A stretch of DNA of 57,042 nucleotides, taken from an uncultured Candidatus Melainabacteria bacterium. Its GTDB lineage: Bacteria; Cyanobacteriota; Vampirovibrionia; Gastranaerophilales; Gastranaerophilaceae. This document shows, piece after piece, positions 23,105-32,254 of this stretch. Both the position numbers and the translations under genes were made by a program. Position 1 is the stretch's first letter; each line of letters begins with the position of its first letter. The notes beneath the pieces are model-generated. The model worked only from the letters and a program-made list of their open reading frames with translations. It was not told the origin of the DNA and did not search any database. The stretch is from assembly GCA_947090755.1 (NCBI GenBank), contig CAMUPF010000010.1, positions 1-57,042 of the forward strand. Reading direction: 5' to 3'.

Positions 23105-24391
23105 TTAAAATCTCTCATAAATCTTATCAATATTTTTCAGGAAATCGCCTTTATCGAAAAGCGCTTCAATCTCGCCTGCGCTCAAACGTGAAGTGACGTC
23201 AGGGTCAGCGAGGAGATTTGCTTTAAAATCGCCATCATTTTCAAAAGCATCAAGAGCATTGCGCTGAACGATTTTGTAGCTTTCTTCACGGGTTAAACCT
23301 GTTTCTATAAGGCGCAGGAGAACTTTTTGCGAGAAGATTATTCCGCCGAATTTTTCCGTATTTTTGAGCATATTATTTTCGTGCACTACTAAATTGCGAA
23401 CGACATTTTCAAAACGGTTAAGCATAAAGTCCACTAAAATCAGGCTATCAGGGAAAATTATGCGCTCGGCCGAACTGTGTGAAATATCGCGTTCATGCCA
23501 GAGGTTAATATTTTCCATTGCGGCAAGTGAATTCGAACGTACGACACGCGCAAGCCCGCAAAGATTTTCGCTTAAAACAGGGTTTTTCTTGTGCGGCATA
23601 GCGGAGGAACCTTTTTGACCTTTTGCAAAGCCTTCTTCAACCTCCAAAACTTCCGTACGCTGCAGGTGACGAATTTCTGTTGCGAACTGTTCAATAACGC
23701 TTGCGATTAACGCCAGAGATTGCATAAAGTATGCGTGGCGATCACGCGCAATAATTTGTGTTGAAATCCGCGCAGGTTTCAGCCCCAAATTTTGGCATGT
23801 AATCTCTTCAATCACAGGGTCGATGTTGGAATAAGTTCCGACAGGGCCTGAGATTTGACCGACTTTAATTCCTTCAAGTGCGTGTTTGAAATTATCACAC
23901 TGACGTTCTAAAATATCAATCCACGAAGCGATTTTGGCACCGAACGTCATAACTTCCGCGTGAATCCCATGTGAGCGGCCGATACAAACCGTGTTTTTAT
24001 GCGCACTCATAAGGCTGTATAACGCGTCCAAAAGCTCCTCAAAATCTTTCAGGATAATTTCGGCGCTGTCAGCGATTTGAAGCGCAAAAGCCGTATCAAT
24101 AACATCGGAACTTGTCATTCCGACATGCATATAACGCGCGTATTCGCCCAGATTTTCGTTAACATTTGTGAGAAACGCGATAACATCATGCCGGACTTCG
24201 CGCTCAATTTCGTCAATTCGCGCAACCGAAAAAGAAGCGCGTTTTTTGAGTTCTTCAATATCCCCAATCGGGAAATCGCCGTTTTGCGCATAAGCATCAC
24301 AAACAGCAAGTTCAACCTTAAGGTAGTATGCAAATTTTGAGTCAAGTTCCCAAATTTTCTTCATTTCTTCACGTGAATATCTGTCAATCAT
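23105..24391 (-). CDS. purB: Adenylosuccinate lyase
   Basis: Cleaves SAICAR and adenylosuccinate to fumarate plus AICAR or AMP in purine synthesis. At 428 residues it is full length. The fumarase/aspartase-family signature GSSAMPHKKNPVLSE is complete, and HVGMTSSDVIDTA, CIGRSHGIHAEVMTFG (catalytic His) and KVGQISGPVGTYSN are present. It starts MIDRYSREEMKKIWEL, as in the short bacterial PurB class. Last gene of the operon rmuC-thioesterase-rluB-coaE-purB; its start overlaps the coaE stop by 4 nt. Confidence 0.96.
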   Translation of the reverse strand: MIDRYSREEMKKIWELDSKFAYYLKVELAVCDAYAQNGDFPIGDIEELKKRASFSVARIDEIEREVRHDVIAFLTNVNENLGEYARYMHVGMTSSDVIDTAFALQIADSAEIILKDFEELLDALYSLMSAHKNTVCIGRSHGIHAEVMTFGAKIASWIDILERQCDNFKHALEGIKVGQISGPVGTYSNIDPVIEEITCQNLGLKPARISTQIIARDRHAYFMQSLALIASVIEQFATEIRHLQRTEVLEVEEGFAKGQKGSSAMPHKKNPVLSENLCGLARVVRSNSLAAMENINLWHERDISHSSAERIIFPDSLILVDFMLNRFENVVRNLVVHENNMLKNTEKFGGIIFSQKVLLRLIETGLTREESYKIVQRNALDAFENDGDFKANLLADPDVTSRLSAGEIEALFDKGDFLKNIDKIYERF

Positions 24392-24978
24392 TTAGACTCC
24401 TTTTCAAGTATCTGTGCGCAAAAAGCGTCAACCTGATTTCGTAAATTTTCTAAAGTTCCGTTGTTGTGGAAAACATAATCGCTTTCTTCAAGCTTCATAA
24501 ACTGCGACATTTGCGAATTAATCCTGCGCATTGCGTCTTCTTGCGAAAGATTGTTACGCGCCATCAAACGTTCAAGCCGTGTTTCGTCGTCGGCGAAAAC
24601 AAAAATAATTTTATCAAATAAATCTTCCATTTTCGCTTCAAACACAAGCGGAATTGCAACGAGAATAACTTTTTCACCCCTCTGTGCCTCAAAATATTCC
24701 TCTAAACGCTGACGGATAACAGGATGAACGATATTTTCGAGTTTTTTACGCGCATGATAACTTGAAAAAACGATTGCGCCGAGTTTCCCACGGTCGATAA
24801 CACCGTTTGTTAAAATATCCTCGTCCTCAAACGCCTTGATAATTTCATCAGCATGGGTATTCAAAACCTCATGGCCGATTTTGTCGGTGTCTATAACGTC
24901 GTAGCCTTTTTCTCTAAAAAAGCCTTCAACCGCGGTTTTACCGGACGCAATATTTCCTGCTATCGCAATTTTAATCAT
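24388..24978 (-). CDS. coaE: Dephospho-CoA kinase
   Basis: Phosphorylates the 3'-hydroxyl of dephospho-CoA, the last step of CoA synthesis. Typical length at 196 residues. The P-loop AGNIASGKTAVEGFF is at the N-terminus, with DVIDTDKIGHEVL (substrate-binding Asp), KLENIVHPVIRQRL and VAIPLVFEAKMEDLFD, and FVFADDETRLERLMARN in the lid region. It overlaps rluB upstream by 8 nt and purB downstream by 4 nt, so it is translationally coupled. Confidence 0.95.
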   Translation of the reverse strand: MIKIAIAGNIASGKTAVEGFFREKGYDVIDTDKIGHEVLNTHADEIIKAFEDEDILTNGVIDRGKLGAIVFSSYHARKKLENIVHPVIRQRLEEYFEAQRGEKVILVAIPLVFEAKMEDLFDKIIFVFADDETRLERLMARNNLSQEDAMRRINSQMSQFMKLEESDYVFHNNGTLENLRNQVDAFCAQILEKESK

Positions 24979-25705
24979 CCTGCGTAATCCTATTTAAGAA
25001 GTTCTTCAATTCCTTAATCGCCTGCGGCTTGATTGGCTTAAACTCTCCGCGTTTCAGGCCCTCAATCGAAATCGTCGCGTGCTGAATACGTTTCAAACTT
25101 TTAACCTCATAGCCAAAATGTTCAAACATTTTACGAATTTGTCTGTTTAACCCTTGAAAAAGCGTGATTTTCATCGTCGTAGAACTGTTATCCTGTTCAA
25201 GAACCGTGATATCCGCATAAGCCATTTTACCTTTTTCAATTTCGATACCGAGCGCCATTTGCTCAAGTTCGTGCTTGTGAACGCGTGCATTAACTGTGAC
25301 AAGATAGATTTTTGGAACTTTTACAGACGGGTGCGTAAGCTGGTTAATGAGTTCACCGTCGTTTGTCAAAACCAATAGTCCTGTTGAATCTTTATCCAAA
25401 CGCCCGACAGGCTTAAGATGATAAAGATTTTCAGGTAAAAGGTCATAAATTGTTTTTCTGCCTTTTTCGTCGTCCGCGGTCGTGATGTAACCGGCGGGTT
25501 TGAAGAATTTATAATACTCGTGCTTAACCGGACGAACCATTTTTTTATCAACAAAAACCTTGTCTTTGTCCTGTACAAGATATCCTAATTCAGTGACAGT
25601 CTTACCGTTAACGTTAACCTTGCCGGCTTCAATAAGTTCATCAGCCTTGCGACGCGAGCAAAGCCCTGACGACGCAATATATTTATTTAATCTTACACCT
25701 GACAT
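24971..25705 (-). CDS. RsuA/RluB-family pseudouridine synthase
   Basis: Converts uridine to pseudouridine in ribosomal RNA. An N-terminal S4 RNA-binding domain (RLNKYIASSGLCSRRKADELIEAGKV) is followed by the catalytic domain with GRLDKDSTGLLVLTNDGE, which holds the catalytic Asp, and GLNRQIRKMFEHFGYEVKSLKRI. The RluB/RluE/RluF/RsuA group cannot be narrowed from sequence alone; the layout is closest to RluB. ATG at 25705 is preferred over the GTG two codons earlier, because AAAGGAG lies five bases before it. It overlaps the upstream thioesterase gene by 13 nt. Confidence 0.92.
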   Translation of the reverse strand: MSGVRLNKYIASSGLCSRRKADELIEAGKVNVNGKTVTELGYLVQDKDKVFVDKKMVRPVKHEYYKFFKPAGYITTADDEKGRKTIYDLLPENLYHLKPVGRLDKDSTGLLVLTNDGELINQLTHPSVKVPKIYLVTVNARVHKHELEQMALGIEIEKGKMAYADITVLEQDNSSTTMKITLFQGLNRQIRKMFEHFGYEVKSLKRIQHATISIEGLKRGEFKPIKPQAIKELKNFLNRITQDD

Positions 25706-26112
25706 AAGCACTCCTTTTCGAATACTGTAGCAAGGATTTCCGGCATTTTGCGGTAAAGTTTGCCCGAATCAGCCGCGATTGCAACGACTTCGACATCAGC
25801 AATAATATAAGGTTTGTTTGAGCCGTTCGCGTAAATTTCCTGCGTAAATGTAACGCTTGTACCGTTAAACGCAGAAATCCACGTATGAATTGCCAACCGG
25901 TCATCAAGCCGCGCTGAGCGTTTGTAGCGGACATTGAGATTTGTCACCGGCATTACGATATTTTGTGTTTCAAGCTCCTGAAGCTTGTAACCGTTAGCCT
26001 CACACCATAGAACGCGCCCCATTTCGAACCATCTGAGGTAAGAACCGTGCCATACAACGCCGTAAGCGTCTGTGTCTGCGTAAAAAACTTTTTGTTCAAA
26101 TATATGTTTCAT
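25693..26112 (-). CDS. YbgC-type acyl-CoA thioesterase
   Basis: A hot-dog-fold thioesterase of 139 residues. The 4-hydroxybenzoyl-CoA thioesterase signature YADTDAYGVVWHGSYLRWFEMGR is present, with the catalytic Asp of DTDAYGVV. NLNVRYKRSARLDDRLAIHT and SVTFTQEIYANG complete the fold. It probably hydrolyses short- or medium-chain acyl-CoA. In many bacteria the gene lies with tol-pal; here it is in the rmuC-purB operon, 19 nt after rmuC, which suggests a housekeeping lipid role. Substrate not predictable. Confidence 0.9.
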   Translation of the reverse strand: MKHIFEQKVFYADTDAYGVVWHGSYLRWFEMGRVLWCEANGYKLQELETQNIVMPVTNLNVRYKRSARLDDRLAIHTWISAFNGTSVTFTQEIYANGSNKPYIIADVEVVAIAADSGKLYRKMPEILATVFEKECLCQV

Positions 26113-26131
26113 AAACCTATCCTAACATGAA

Positions 26132-27202
26132 TTATATTGTTTCTTCAACTTCTAACATTTGGATTTCTTTTGTTGACTTAACGCCCAGAGCTTCAAGTTT
26201 TTCGATTTGCCCGATCATATTTCCGCGGCCGTCAAGTTTAGTTAGCGCAGAATTAAGCCCGTCGCGCATTCTCTTCAAATCTGCAAGCAATGTCGCAAAT
26301 TTATCAAGCATTCCGGTACAAACTCTCACAATTTCCTGCGCGTTTTTGTTCTGCCTGTCAAGCGCCATAAAAGAATTAACAATTTTCAAAGACGCTAACA
26401 AGGTTGACGGTGAAACCGGCATAATACGATTTTTCCATGCAAAATCCCACAATTCGCAGTCGTCACAGAAAATCAGTGAATAACAGCTTTCAATAGGGAT
26501 AAACATCATAATATATTGGAACGAATCCGCATCTGCATACTCGCGTTTTCCAAGCCCTGTTATATGAGTTTTCATAGAATGTTTAAACTCACGCAAATAA
26601 AGCGCACGTTCCTCATCAGAATGCGCATTCAAATAATTATCCCACGACGCAAAAGAAGTTTTCGCGTCAACAAAAACCTTTTTATTATCAGGGAGATAAA
26701 CAACCGCGTCCGGTCTGCCTTCGGTCACAACAGCCTGCAAGTCATATTCCTCACCTTTTCTAAGTCCGGAGGATTCAAAAACACGTTCTAAAACAAGCTC
26801 ACCCCATCGGCCGCTTGTCCTGTTGTCCGCTTTCATAACCTTCACCAGCGACGCCGTTTCTTGAGAAATTTGGTTTCCGGCCTTAATAAATGTCTGAATA
26901 TTATTATCAAATGCAACAAGTTTATCGCGTTCCAAACGCGCATTTTCATTGTTATGCTTTTCAAAATCTTCAATTCTTTCTTTAAACTGTTTCAAGATTC
27001 GGTCAAGAGATTCCGTATTCTTTGCAGTAATCGTATCGGAGGAGCTATTCAAAAGTTTCAACGCTGTATTTTCAAACTCCGACTGCATAAGTTTAAAAAA
27101 TTGTTCTTCGCGGGATTTAGCATTCTTCGCAACGACCGTTTGAAGGATAAATACTAGTCCAGCACCCAGCAAAAAACCGATTAGGAAAATTACAATATTC
27201 AT
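26132..27202 (-). CDS. rmuC: RmuC-family DNA recombination protein
   Basis: The protein of 356 residues has one N-terminal membrane helix (IVIFLIGFLLGAGLVFIL), a coiled-coil region (about 30-120) and the RmuC core. The core shows NRTSGRWGELVLERVFESSGLRKGEEYDLQ, then EGRPDAVVYLPDNKKVFVDAKTSF, the nuclease-like PD-(D/E)xK part, and FIPIESCYSLIF with IMPVSPSTLLASLKIV. RmuC limits inversion at short inverted repeats in E. coli, which is notable given the inverted repeat at 5499-5623. First gene of the five-gene minus-strand operon. The gap upstream (27203-27431) shows only short AGCATGGT repeats. Confidence 0.93.
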   Translation of the reverse strand: MNIVIFLIGFLLGAGLVFILQTVVAKNAKSREEQFFKLMQSEFENTALKLLNSSSDTITAKNTESLDRILKQFKERIEDFEKHNNENARLERDKLVAFDNNIQTFIKAGNQISQETASLVKVMKADNRTSGRWGELVLERVFESSGLRKGEEYDLQAVVTEGRPDAVVYLPDNKKVFVDAKTSFASWDNYLNAHSDEERALYLREFKHSMKTHITGLGKREYADADSFQYIMMFIPIESCYSLIFCDDCELWDFAWKNRIMPVSPSTLLASLKIVNSFMALDRQNKNAQEIVRVCTGMLDKFATLLADLKRMRDGLNSALTKLDGRGNMIGQIEKLEALGVKSTKEIQMLEVEETI

Positions 27203-27431
27203 ACTATACTCCTCAGACTATCTCAACTAAAAAAATTATACCATAAAAGTATTACGGCATGGTCTAAAGCATGGTGTAGAGCATGATTGAGGGGTTTTCT
27301 CAATCTTTAGATTTAGATTTTCATATCATCCCGATTTTTCATTAATATCAACCACTCCATGGATGTAAACACCCTTCAAAAAAAGTAGTATTAAAAATGT
27401 AGAGGGAAGAAAAACTAAAGGGAGCAAAATA

Positions 27432-28130
27432 ATGAGAGAGTTTAAACGTAACGCAAAAGTTTTATTGATTGACGACAACGCGAATCACCTTAGAGGCGTA
27501 AAAGAATTAATCGAAATCGAAGGAACTTTTGACGTAGTAGCAACTACAACAAGCGCAAACGTTGGTATCACAATGGTCAAAAAATACAGACCGGACGTAA
27601 TTTTGATGGACATCAATATGCCGGAAAAAGACGGGCTTCAAGCCATTCAAGAAATCGACAAGCTTGGCTTAGGCGTAAAAATCATCTCACTGAGCGGATA
27701 TGATGATTCAGATTTAATCTTCCGCGCTATGAAATTAGGTGCTAAAGGCTACATCTTAAAAACTATGGCTTCAACCCAGTTAATCAGAGCTATCGAAGAA
27801 GTTTTAGCCGGCAAAATTTTCCTACCTGCAACATTATCCGCAAGATTCTTTGAATACTTCCAAAAATCACACAAAATGGAAACCGCTCCTTCTTGCACAG
27901 AAAACCTTCTTTCAAACCTGACAAACAGAGAAGAAGAAGTTCTTGAACTCTTAACAGAAGGCGAAAACTACAAAGGCGTTGCAACAAAATTATTCATCTC
28001 TGAAACAACAGTAAAAACACACGTTAACAGTATCTTCCAGAAATTACAGGTTAACGACAGAACACAAGCGGTTCTCTATGCATTGAAAAACGGGTTCGGG
28101 AATAAAAAACGCGTAAAGATTAGTGCATAA
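27432..28130 (+). CDS. NarL/FixJ-type response regulator
   Basis: The protein of 232 residues has a receiver domain (KVLLIDDNANHLRGVKELIE; phospho-acceptor Asp in DVILMDINMPEKDG; conserved Thr/Ser and Lys in IISLSGYDDSD and GAKGYILKTMA) and a C-terminal LuxR helix-turn-helix (LTNREEEVLELLTEGENYKG, then TTVKTHVNSIFQKLQVNDRTQAV). The RBS GGGAGC lies before the ATG. Its stop codon overlaps the start of the histidine kinase gene (TAATG), so the pair is a two-component system. The large membrane protein downstream may belong to the same transcript. Confidence 0.94.
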   Translation: MREFKRNAKVLLIDDNANHLRGVKELIEIEGTFDVVATTTSANVGITMVKKYRPDVILMDINMPEKDGLQAIQEIDKLGLGVKIISLSGYDDSDLIFRAMKLGAKGYILKTMASTQLIRAIEEVLAGKIFLPATLSARFFEYFQKSHKMETAPSCTENLLSNLTNREEEVLELLTEGENYKGVATKLFISETTVKTHVNSIFQKLQVNDRTQAVLYALKNGFGNKKRVKISA

Positions 28131-28720
28131 TGAAAGACAAAAACATATACCATGAAATAAAGAATCAAATTTCCGTGTGCGATCTGTACACGGAAATTAT
28201 TCGTAAAGTCCTTGACAAAAAAGGGATTGATGACGAAACCGTCACACGTGCCGTGCAAAACATTAAAAATTCACTTGCGCTGATTGCGGATTGTGCAAGT
28301 TCTTTGCGTGAGGTTCGGCTGCTAGAATTACGCCTTGCAAACTTAATTGCTGACGCAATCGAAATTTGCAAGGCGTATAAAGAAATCACTTTCACAAACG
28401 AAATTCCATACGACACAACAATCAGCGCCGACAAAAACAAATTCACCTCCGCGCTTGTAAACATAATGAAAAACGCAATCGAAGCCGGCGCGACAGAGGT
28501 TAAAATTTACCCGCGCGGCAACGATATCCTAATCGAAAACAACGGCGAACCAATTCCGGCAGAAATCCGCGAAAAGATTTTTGAAGACGGTTTCACAACC
28601 AAAGAAACCGGTACAGGTTTCGGCCTTATGCTTACACAAAAAGCCCTGAATGAACAGGGGTTCAAGCTTAAGCTGATACAACATACAAACGTAACAATTT
28701 TTAACATTTCACGTGACTAG
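28130..28720 (+). CDS. Minimal sensor-less histidine kinase
   Basis: The protein of 196 residues has a short dimerisation region with a candidate phospho-acceptor His in NIYHEIKNQISV, followed by the HATPase domain: N box SALVNIMKNAIEAGAT, G1 ILIENNGEPIP, F/G2 DGFTTKETGTGFGLML. There is no sensor domain or membrane helix, so it must sense a cytoplasmic signal or a partner protein. It shares one base with the response-regulator stop, which implies fixed stoichiometry. This minimal type resembles Spo0B-like or soluble HPK kinases. Its activity is likely, since all ATP-binding boxes are intact. Confidence 0.88.
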   Translation: MKDKNIYHEIKNQISVCDLYTEIIRKVLDKKGIDDETVTRAVQNIKNSLALIADCASSLREVRLLELRLANLIADAIEICKAYKEITFTNEIPYDTTISADKNKFTSALVNIMKNAIEAGATEVKIYPRGNDILIENNGEPIPAEIREKIFEDGFTTKETGTGFGLMLTQKALNEQGFKLKLIQHTNVTIFNISRD

Positions 28721-28777
28721 ACGCAAATTTCGCTATTTTTGTCCCTTAATTATATATATAGGGGATACAAAAGGAAA

Positions 28778-31700
28778 ATGGATTTTTTCAGATCACTAAA
28801 CGAAGTACGAAAAAATAGCGGACAGTTAGACCGCTGGGAAAACCGGCAGCGTGACAAAGATGCGCAGCGCAAAGCGTATCAAAAGAAACACGCCCCTACT
28901 CCTGAAGAAATCGAAAAAGCAAAACAACTCGGCGAAACCCTTATTAACGTAATCGACGTAATGGACGACCACTCCGAAAGCGTTGCCGAAAACGTAGAAA
29001 CCGCAACCGAAGGAATTTCAAACATCGCAGTTTTAGGCGGCGTTCTGGGTGCAGGCTTTCTTGCGTGGAACTTAGGGATTAAACCCGCTAATAAAAAAAT
29101 TAGAGAGGCGGCAAAAGCGTTTGACAAGGACGCAAAAAATCTGGAATTTGCAAAAACGCTTCACGAAAAAGCAAAAATCAGGCTTCATAACGGTGAAATC
29201 ATTGACAAAACCCACTTTGCCCCGCATGATTTACGGCGCGACGCGGATTTTTTAAACCGCATAACAGACGATAACTTAAAACATCAGGCGTTAGAAATCA
29301 ACAAAACTTGGAAAAAATCCATTAAGGGATTCGAGCGCAATCGCTGGATAGCGGTTGCGTCAGTGCCGCTGGCGGCACTGACTGCGTGGGTTGCAGGTAA
29401 TATTTTCACGACCAAATTGCAGGTTGACAGTTCACGTATCGCACGTTTTCAGGCGCGTCGCGAACTTCGCGACCCTAAAGCTTTCGTAAATTATACTCCG
29501 GAACAAATCGCTCAAGCGCAGGCTGAACTTGAAAAACACCCTGAAAAATCAAAGAAAAAGCAGAAAAACAATCTTAAAAAAGGCTTTTTACCTAGTATCA
29601 GAGAACTTTTACGCGACCGTGACAACTACAACCGGACAAAAAAACTTCGCGAACAAAAGCAATCAATGATTGAGCGTCCTCTTACTGACGCCGAAATTCA
29701 ACAGGCAAAAAAAGATCAGGAAGTAATTCAACGCGTCGTCAAACACATAAACAACGAAGCCGAAAAGAATTCCGAAAAAATGGAAGTTGCCGCTAACGTA
29801 ATAATGAGTACCTTCCCGATTGTCAGCGGCGCTATGGGATGGTTATTAACACTCGGTTTTGAAAAATCCGGACTCATCAAAAAATGGGTCGGCAACTACG
29901 TGGAGAAAAACGGCAGCGAAGAAGCAAAAACCGCGTTCAAAGAGTTTTCAAAACTCGATAAAAAAGATCCTAAATATACCTCTGCATGGCGTGAATTTTT
30001 CGGCGAAATCACCGGCGTTCCAATGAACAAAAAACAAACCAAAAAACTTCATGAAAGCAAATTCTTCAAAGAATTAAACGATAAACAAGACGGTAAAAAA
30101 GCAGCCAAAGACATAACTAAATTTGACAAAATCTGGCGCAAATCAAAAGACATTCTGGCCGGCGGAATCTCACACTCACGCTGGGGCGGCAAGGCAATAA
30201 TCGGTTTTGCGGCAACATTCCTTGCAACCTTCCCTGCCTCTCTTATCGCTCTTAAACTCCAGAAAAACGCCGCACGCGCCGGCCGTTACACCGCTAAACG
30301 CGAACTTGAAAAAGACCCGACAAACTTCATCGGCTACTCTCAAGAAGAACTCGACGAAGTAAAAGACGTTAAAAACGAAAAAGCTAAAGGCTCTAAAATA
30401 AAAGAATACGCGCTATTCATTCCGAATGTTCTGCGCGATTATTTCCGTTACGAGAAATACAAAAACAAAGAATACAAAAAGCAACAAGCACTCAACGCAG
30501 AGTTGAAAAAGCTTGATGTATCAGAAAAACAGCTTCGCGACGCTAAAAACTTACAGGCGAAAGTTTTCAACACATTTGAAAAAGTCGACGACAAATCACA
30601 GGCATACTCAGAAGCTACCGAAGCCGCAATCGAAACTTCCCAGCCGTTAGTTTACGGAGCGGGCTATTTAGCCGCAATTTCTCCGTTGATTATTTTCGGT
30701 ATAAAAGCCGCAAAGGGTAAATATACACCGTCTAAAATCACTGAAAAAATCACAAAAACAATCGCAAACGCAACACGACTTCAAAAATCAAAACTATTCA
30801 AAGGTTATCTAAAAACCGTTGAAAAGCATACAGCAACAGTAGTCGCAAATACTGACACAACGAACACAACAGCAAGCGCAATCCTCAAAGACATCAATCT
30901 TACAGAAACGCCTATAACGGAAATCGTCAATAAAGGATTACGCAACTTGAGAACCCATATTTCAACAAGTATGCGTAACCTGAATCTGCGCGAACAAGAA
31001 GACAAACTATATGACATCGAAAGAACAATAAAAAAATACGTATTCCAGAACCCGTACAGCGAAGAGTCTTATAACAAAGAAAGTTACAGAACGATTTCAC
31101 GCCTGTTTAGCCGAATCAGGGGTATCGACAGCGCAACGACAAGAGCCGATGTAGTTGACATATTGCTTATGAACAAAGAGGCAGTAAAAGGAATTCCGAC
31201 CGAAAGATTTGAAACGGCAATGAAGTTTGTTTCAAATAGCCTGATTACCGATAAAAACACCCAAACAATCGCAGATTTATTCACCGGACTTTCACAACTA
31301 CAAGCCGGTTTAACACGTAATCTGCTCAACAAACCTGAAATTCAGGCGCTAATTAAAAAACTTCCGGCAGAAGACGCCAAGAAAATCATGAACTTTAAAA
31401 TCCCTGAACTTACTCAGGAAGATGTTTCAGGACTTTTAAGAAAAGGCTTAATTGATAAAGAGTACTACCTGAAATTTGTTGATTACCTGCCGCAGCCGAC
31501 AATTGTAAATATTCCGCTGCGCTTCAAGGATATACCGCAGGTTGCAGAATCTGTATCAAATATTGCAAAAGGCGCGGCTTCTACAGCCAAACTCGCAGAC
31601 ACCGTTGCCGGCACAAAAGTCGCAAACAGCAAGACCGTAAAACTTCTTGAAAACCTTGATGTCCTTAACGACCCTAAAGCCGGTATGGAACGGCTTGCCA

Positions 31701-32194
31701 AATACATCGAAGGTCTTGACGATAACGCATACATAAAACTTGTAAGCAAAACTCCAATCGGAGGCTGGGAAAAAGAAAATGTCATTAAAATAATCAAAAA
31801 TATTTCCAGAATCTATGAAAACATTCCAAAAGAAGAAGTAAAACGTATTCAATCCGCATTGGTTAAACAATTCCAGGAAAACCCTGATAAATTTATCGAA
31901 GCGGTTAAATCCGGCAAGATTATGCAAATCTTTATGACTCCGGAACTTCAAAAAGGACTTGCTGTTGCAGGTATAAGCTGGGTTGCATTCACAGCCATAA
32001 TGACCTACGCTATTGAATCGTGGCTTGCCGAAATCCAACTTCGCGCCGGAAGATTAGGTGTTAAAACAGCAATGGACGACCTGCAAGACCATCGTTACTA
32101 TGCAAACGTAATTCCTGAAGAAAACATTGCGCCGGTCGAAACATCAACACCGGATTCTACCGAAAATAATTTACTTGCGAAGTTTAAAAAGTAA
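28778..32194 (+). CDS. Very large repeated membrane protein of unknown function
   Basis: The protein is 1138 residues from the ATG at 28778, which AAGGAAA precedes; an upstream TTG frame lacks an RBS. It contains three copies of one module at roughly 58-240, 315-525 and 600-1120. Each begins with a helix rich in Glu/Ala and a membrane segment (DDHSESVAENVETATEGISN / EAEKNSEKMEVAANVIMST / DDKSQAYSEATEAAIETSQ). Each ends with a second membrane segment and an Arg/Lys-rich motif (ARFQARRELRDP / AGRYTAKRELEKDP / LRAGRLGVKTAMDD). The third copy carries an insert of about 350 residues. I know no function; it is probably a lineage-specific membrane scaffold. It follows the two-component pair by 58 nt. 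Confidence 0.82.
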   Translation: MDFFRSLNEVRKNSGQLDRWENRQRDKDAQRKAYQKKHAPTPEEIEKAKQLGETLINVIDVMDDHSESVAENVETATEGISNIAVLGGVLGAGFLAWNLGIKPANKKIREAAKAFDKDAKNLEFAKTLHEKAKIRLHNGEIIDKTHFAPHDLRRDADFLNRITDDNLKHQALEINKTWKKSIKGFERNRWIAVASVPLAALTAWVAGNIFTTKLQVDSSRIARFQARRELRDPKAFVNYTPEQIAQAQAELEKHPEKSKKKQKNNLKKGFLPSIRELLRDRDNYNRTKKLREQKQSMIERPLTDAEIQQAKKDQEVIQRVVKHINNEAEKNSEKMEVAANVIMSTFPIVSGAMGWLLTLGFEKSGLIKKWVGNYVEKNGSEEAKTAFKEFSKLDKKDPKYTSAWREFFGEITGVPMNKKQTKKLHESKFFKELNDKQDGKKAAKDITKFDKIWRKSKDILAGGISHSRWGGKAIIGFAATFLATFPASLIALKLQKNAARAGRYTAKRELEKDPTNFIGYSQEELDEVKDVKNEKAKGSKIKEYALFIPNVLRDYFRYEKYKNKEYKKQQALNAELKKLDVSEKQLRDAKNLQAKVFNTFEKVDDKSQAYSEATEAAIETSQPLVYGAGYLAAISPLIIFGIKAAKGKYTPSKITEKITKTIANATRLQKSKLFKGYLKTVEKHTATVVANTDTTNTTASAILKDINLTETPITEIVNKGLRNLRTHISTSMRNLNLREQEDKLYDIERTIKKYVFQNPYSEESYNKESYRTISRLFSRIRGIDSATTRADVVDILLMNKEAVKGIPTERFETAMKFVSNSLITDKNTQTIADLFTGLSQLQAGLTRNLLNKPEIQALIKKLPAEDAKKIMNFKIPELTQEDVSGLLRKGLIDKEYYLKFVDYLPQPTIVNIPLRFKDIPQVAESVSNIAKGAASTAKLADTVAGTKVANSKTVKLLENLDVLNDPKAGMERLAKYIEGLDDNAYIKLVSKTPIGGWEKENVIKIIKNISRIYENIPKEEVKRIQSALVKQFQENPDKFIEAVKSGKIMQIFMTPELQKGLAVAGISWVAFTAIMTYAIESWLAEIQLRAGRLGVKTAMDDLQDHRYYANVIPEENIAPVETSTPDSTENNLLAKFKK

Positions 32195-32254
32195 CGCTTT
32201 TATGCTATAATCTCCATGTCGTTTTATTATAATTGGTAAACACAGGAGGTTTTT

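Noticed and set aside
31556-32038. Minus-strand 160-codon frame in the large membrane protein gene
   Set aside because: Antisense shadow with no start signal; the + strand frame has membrane segments and repeats.
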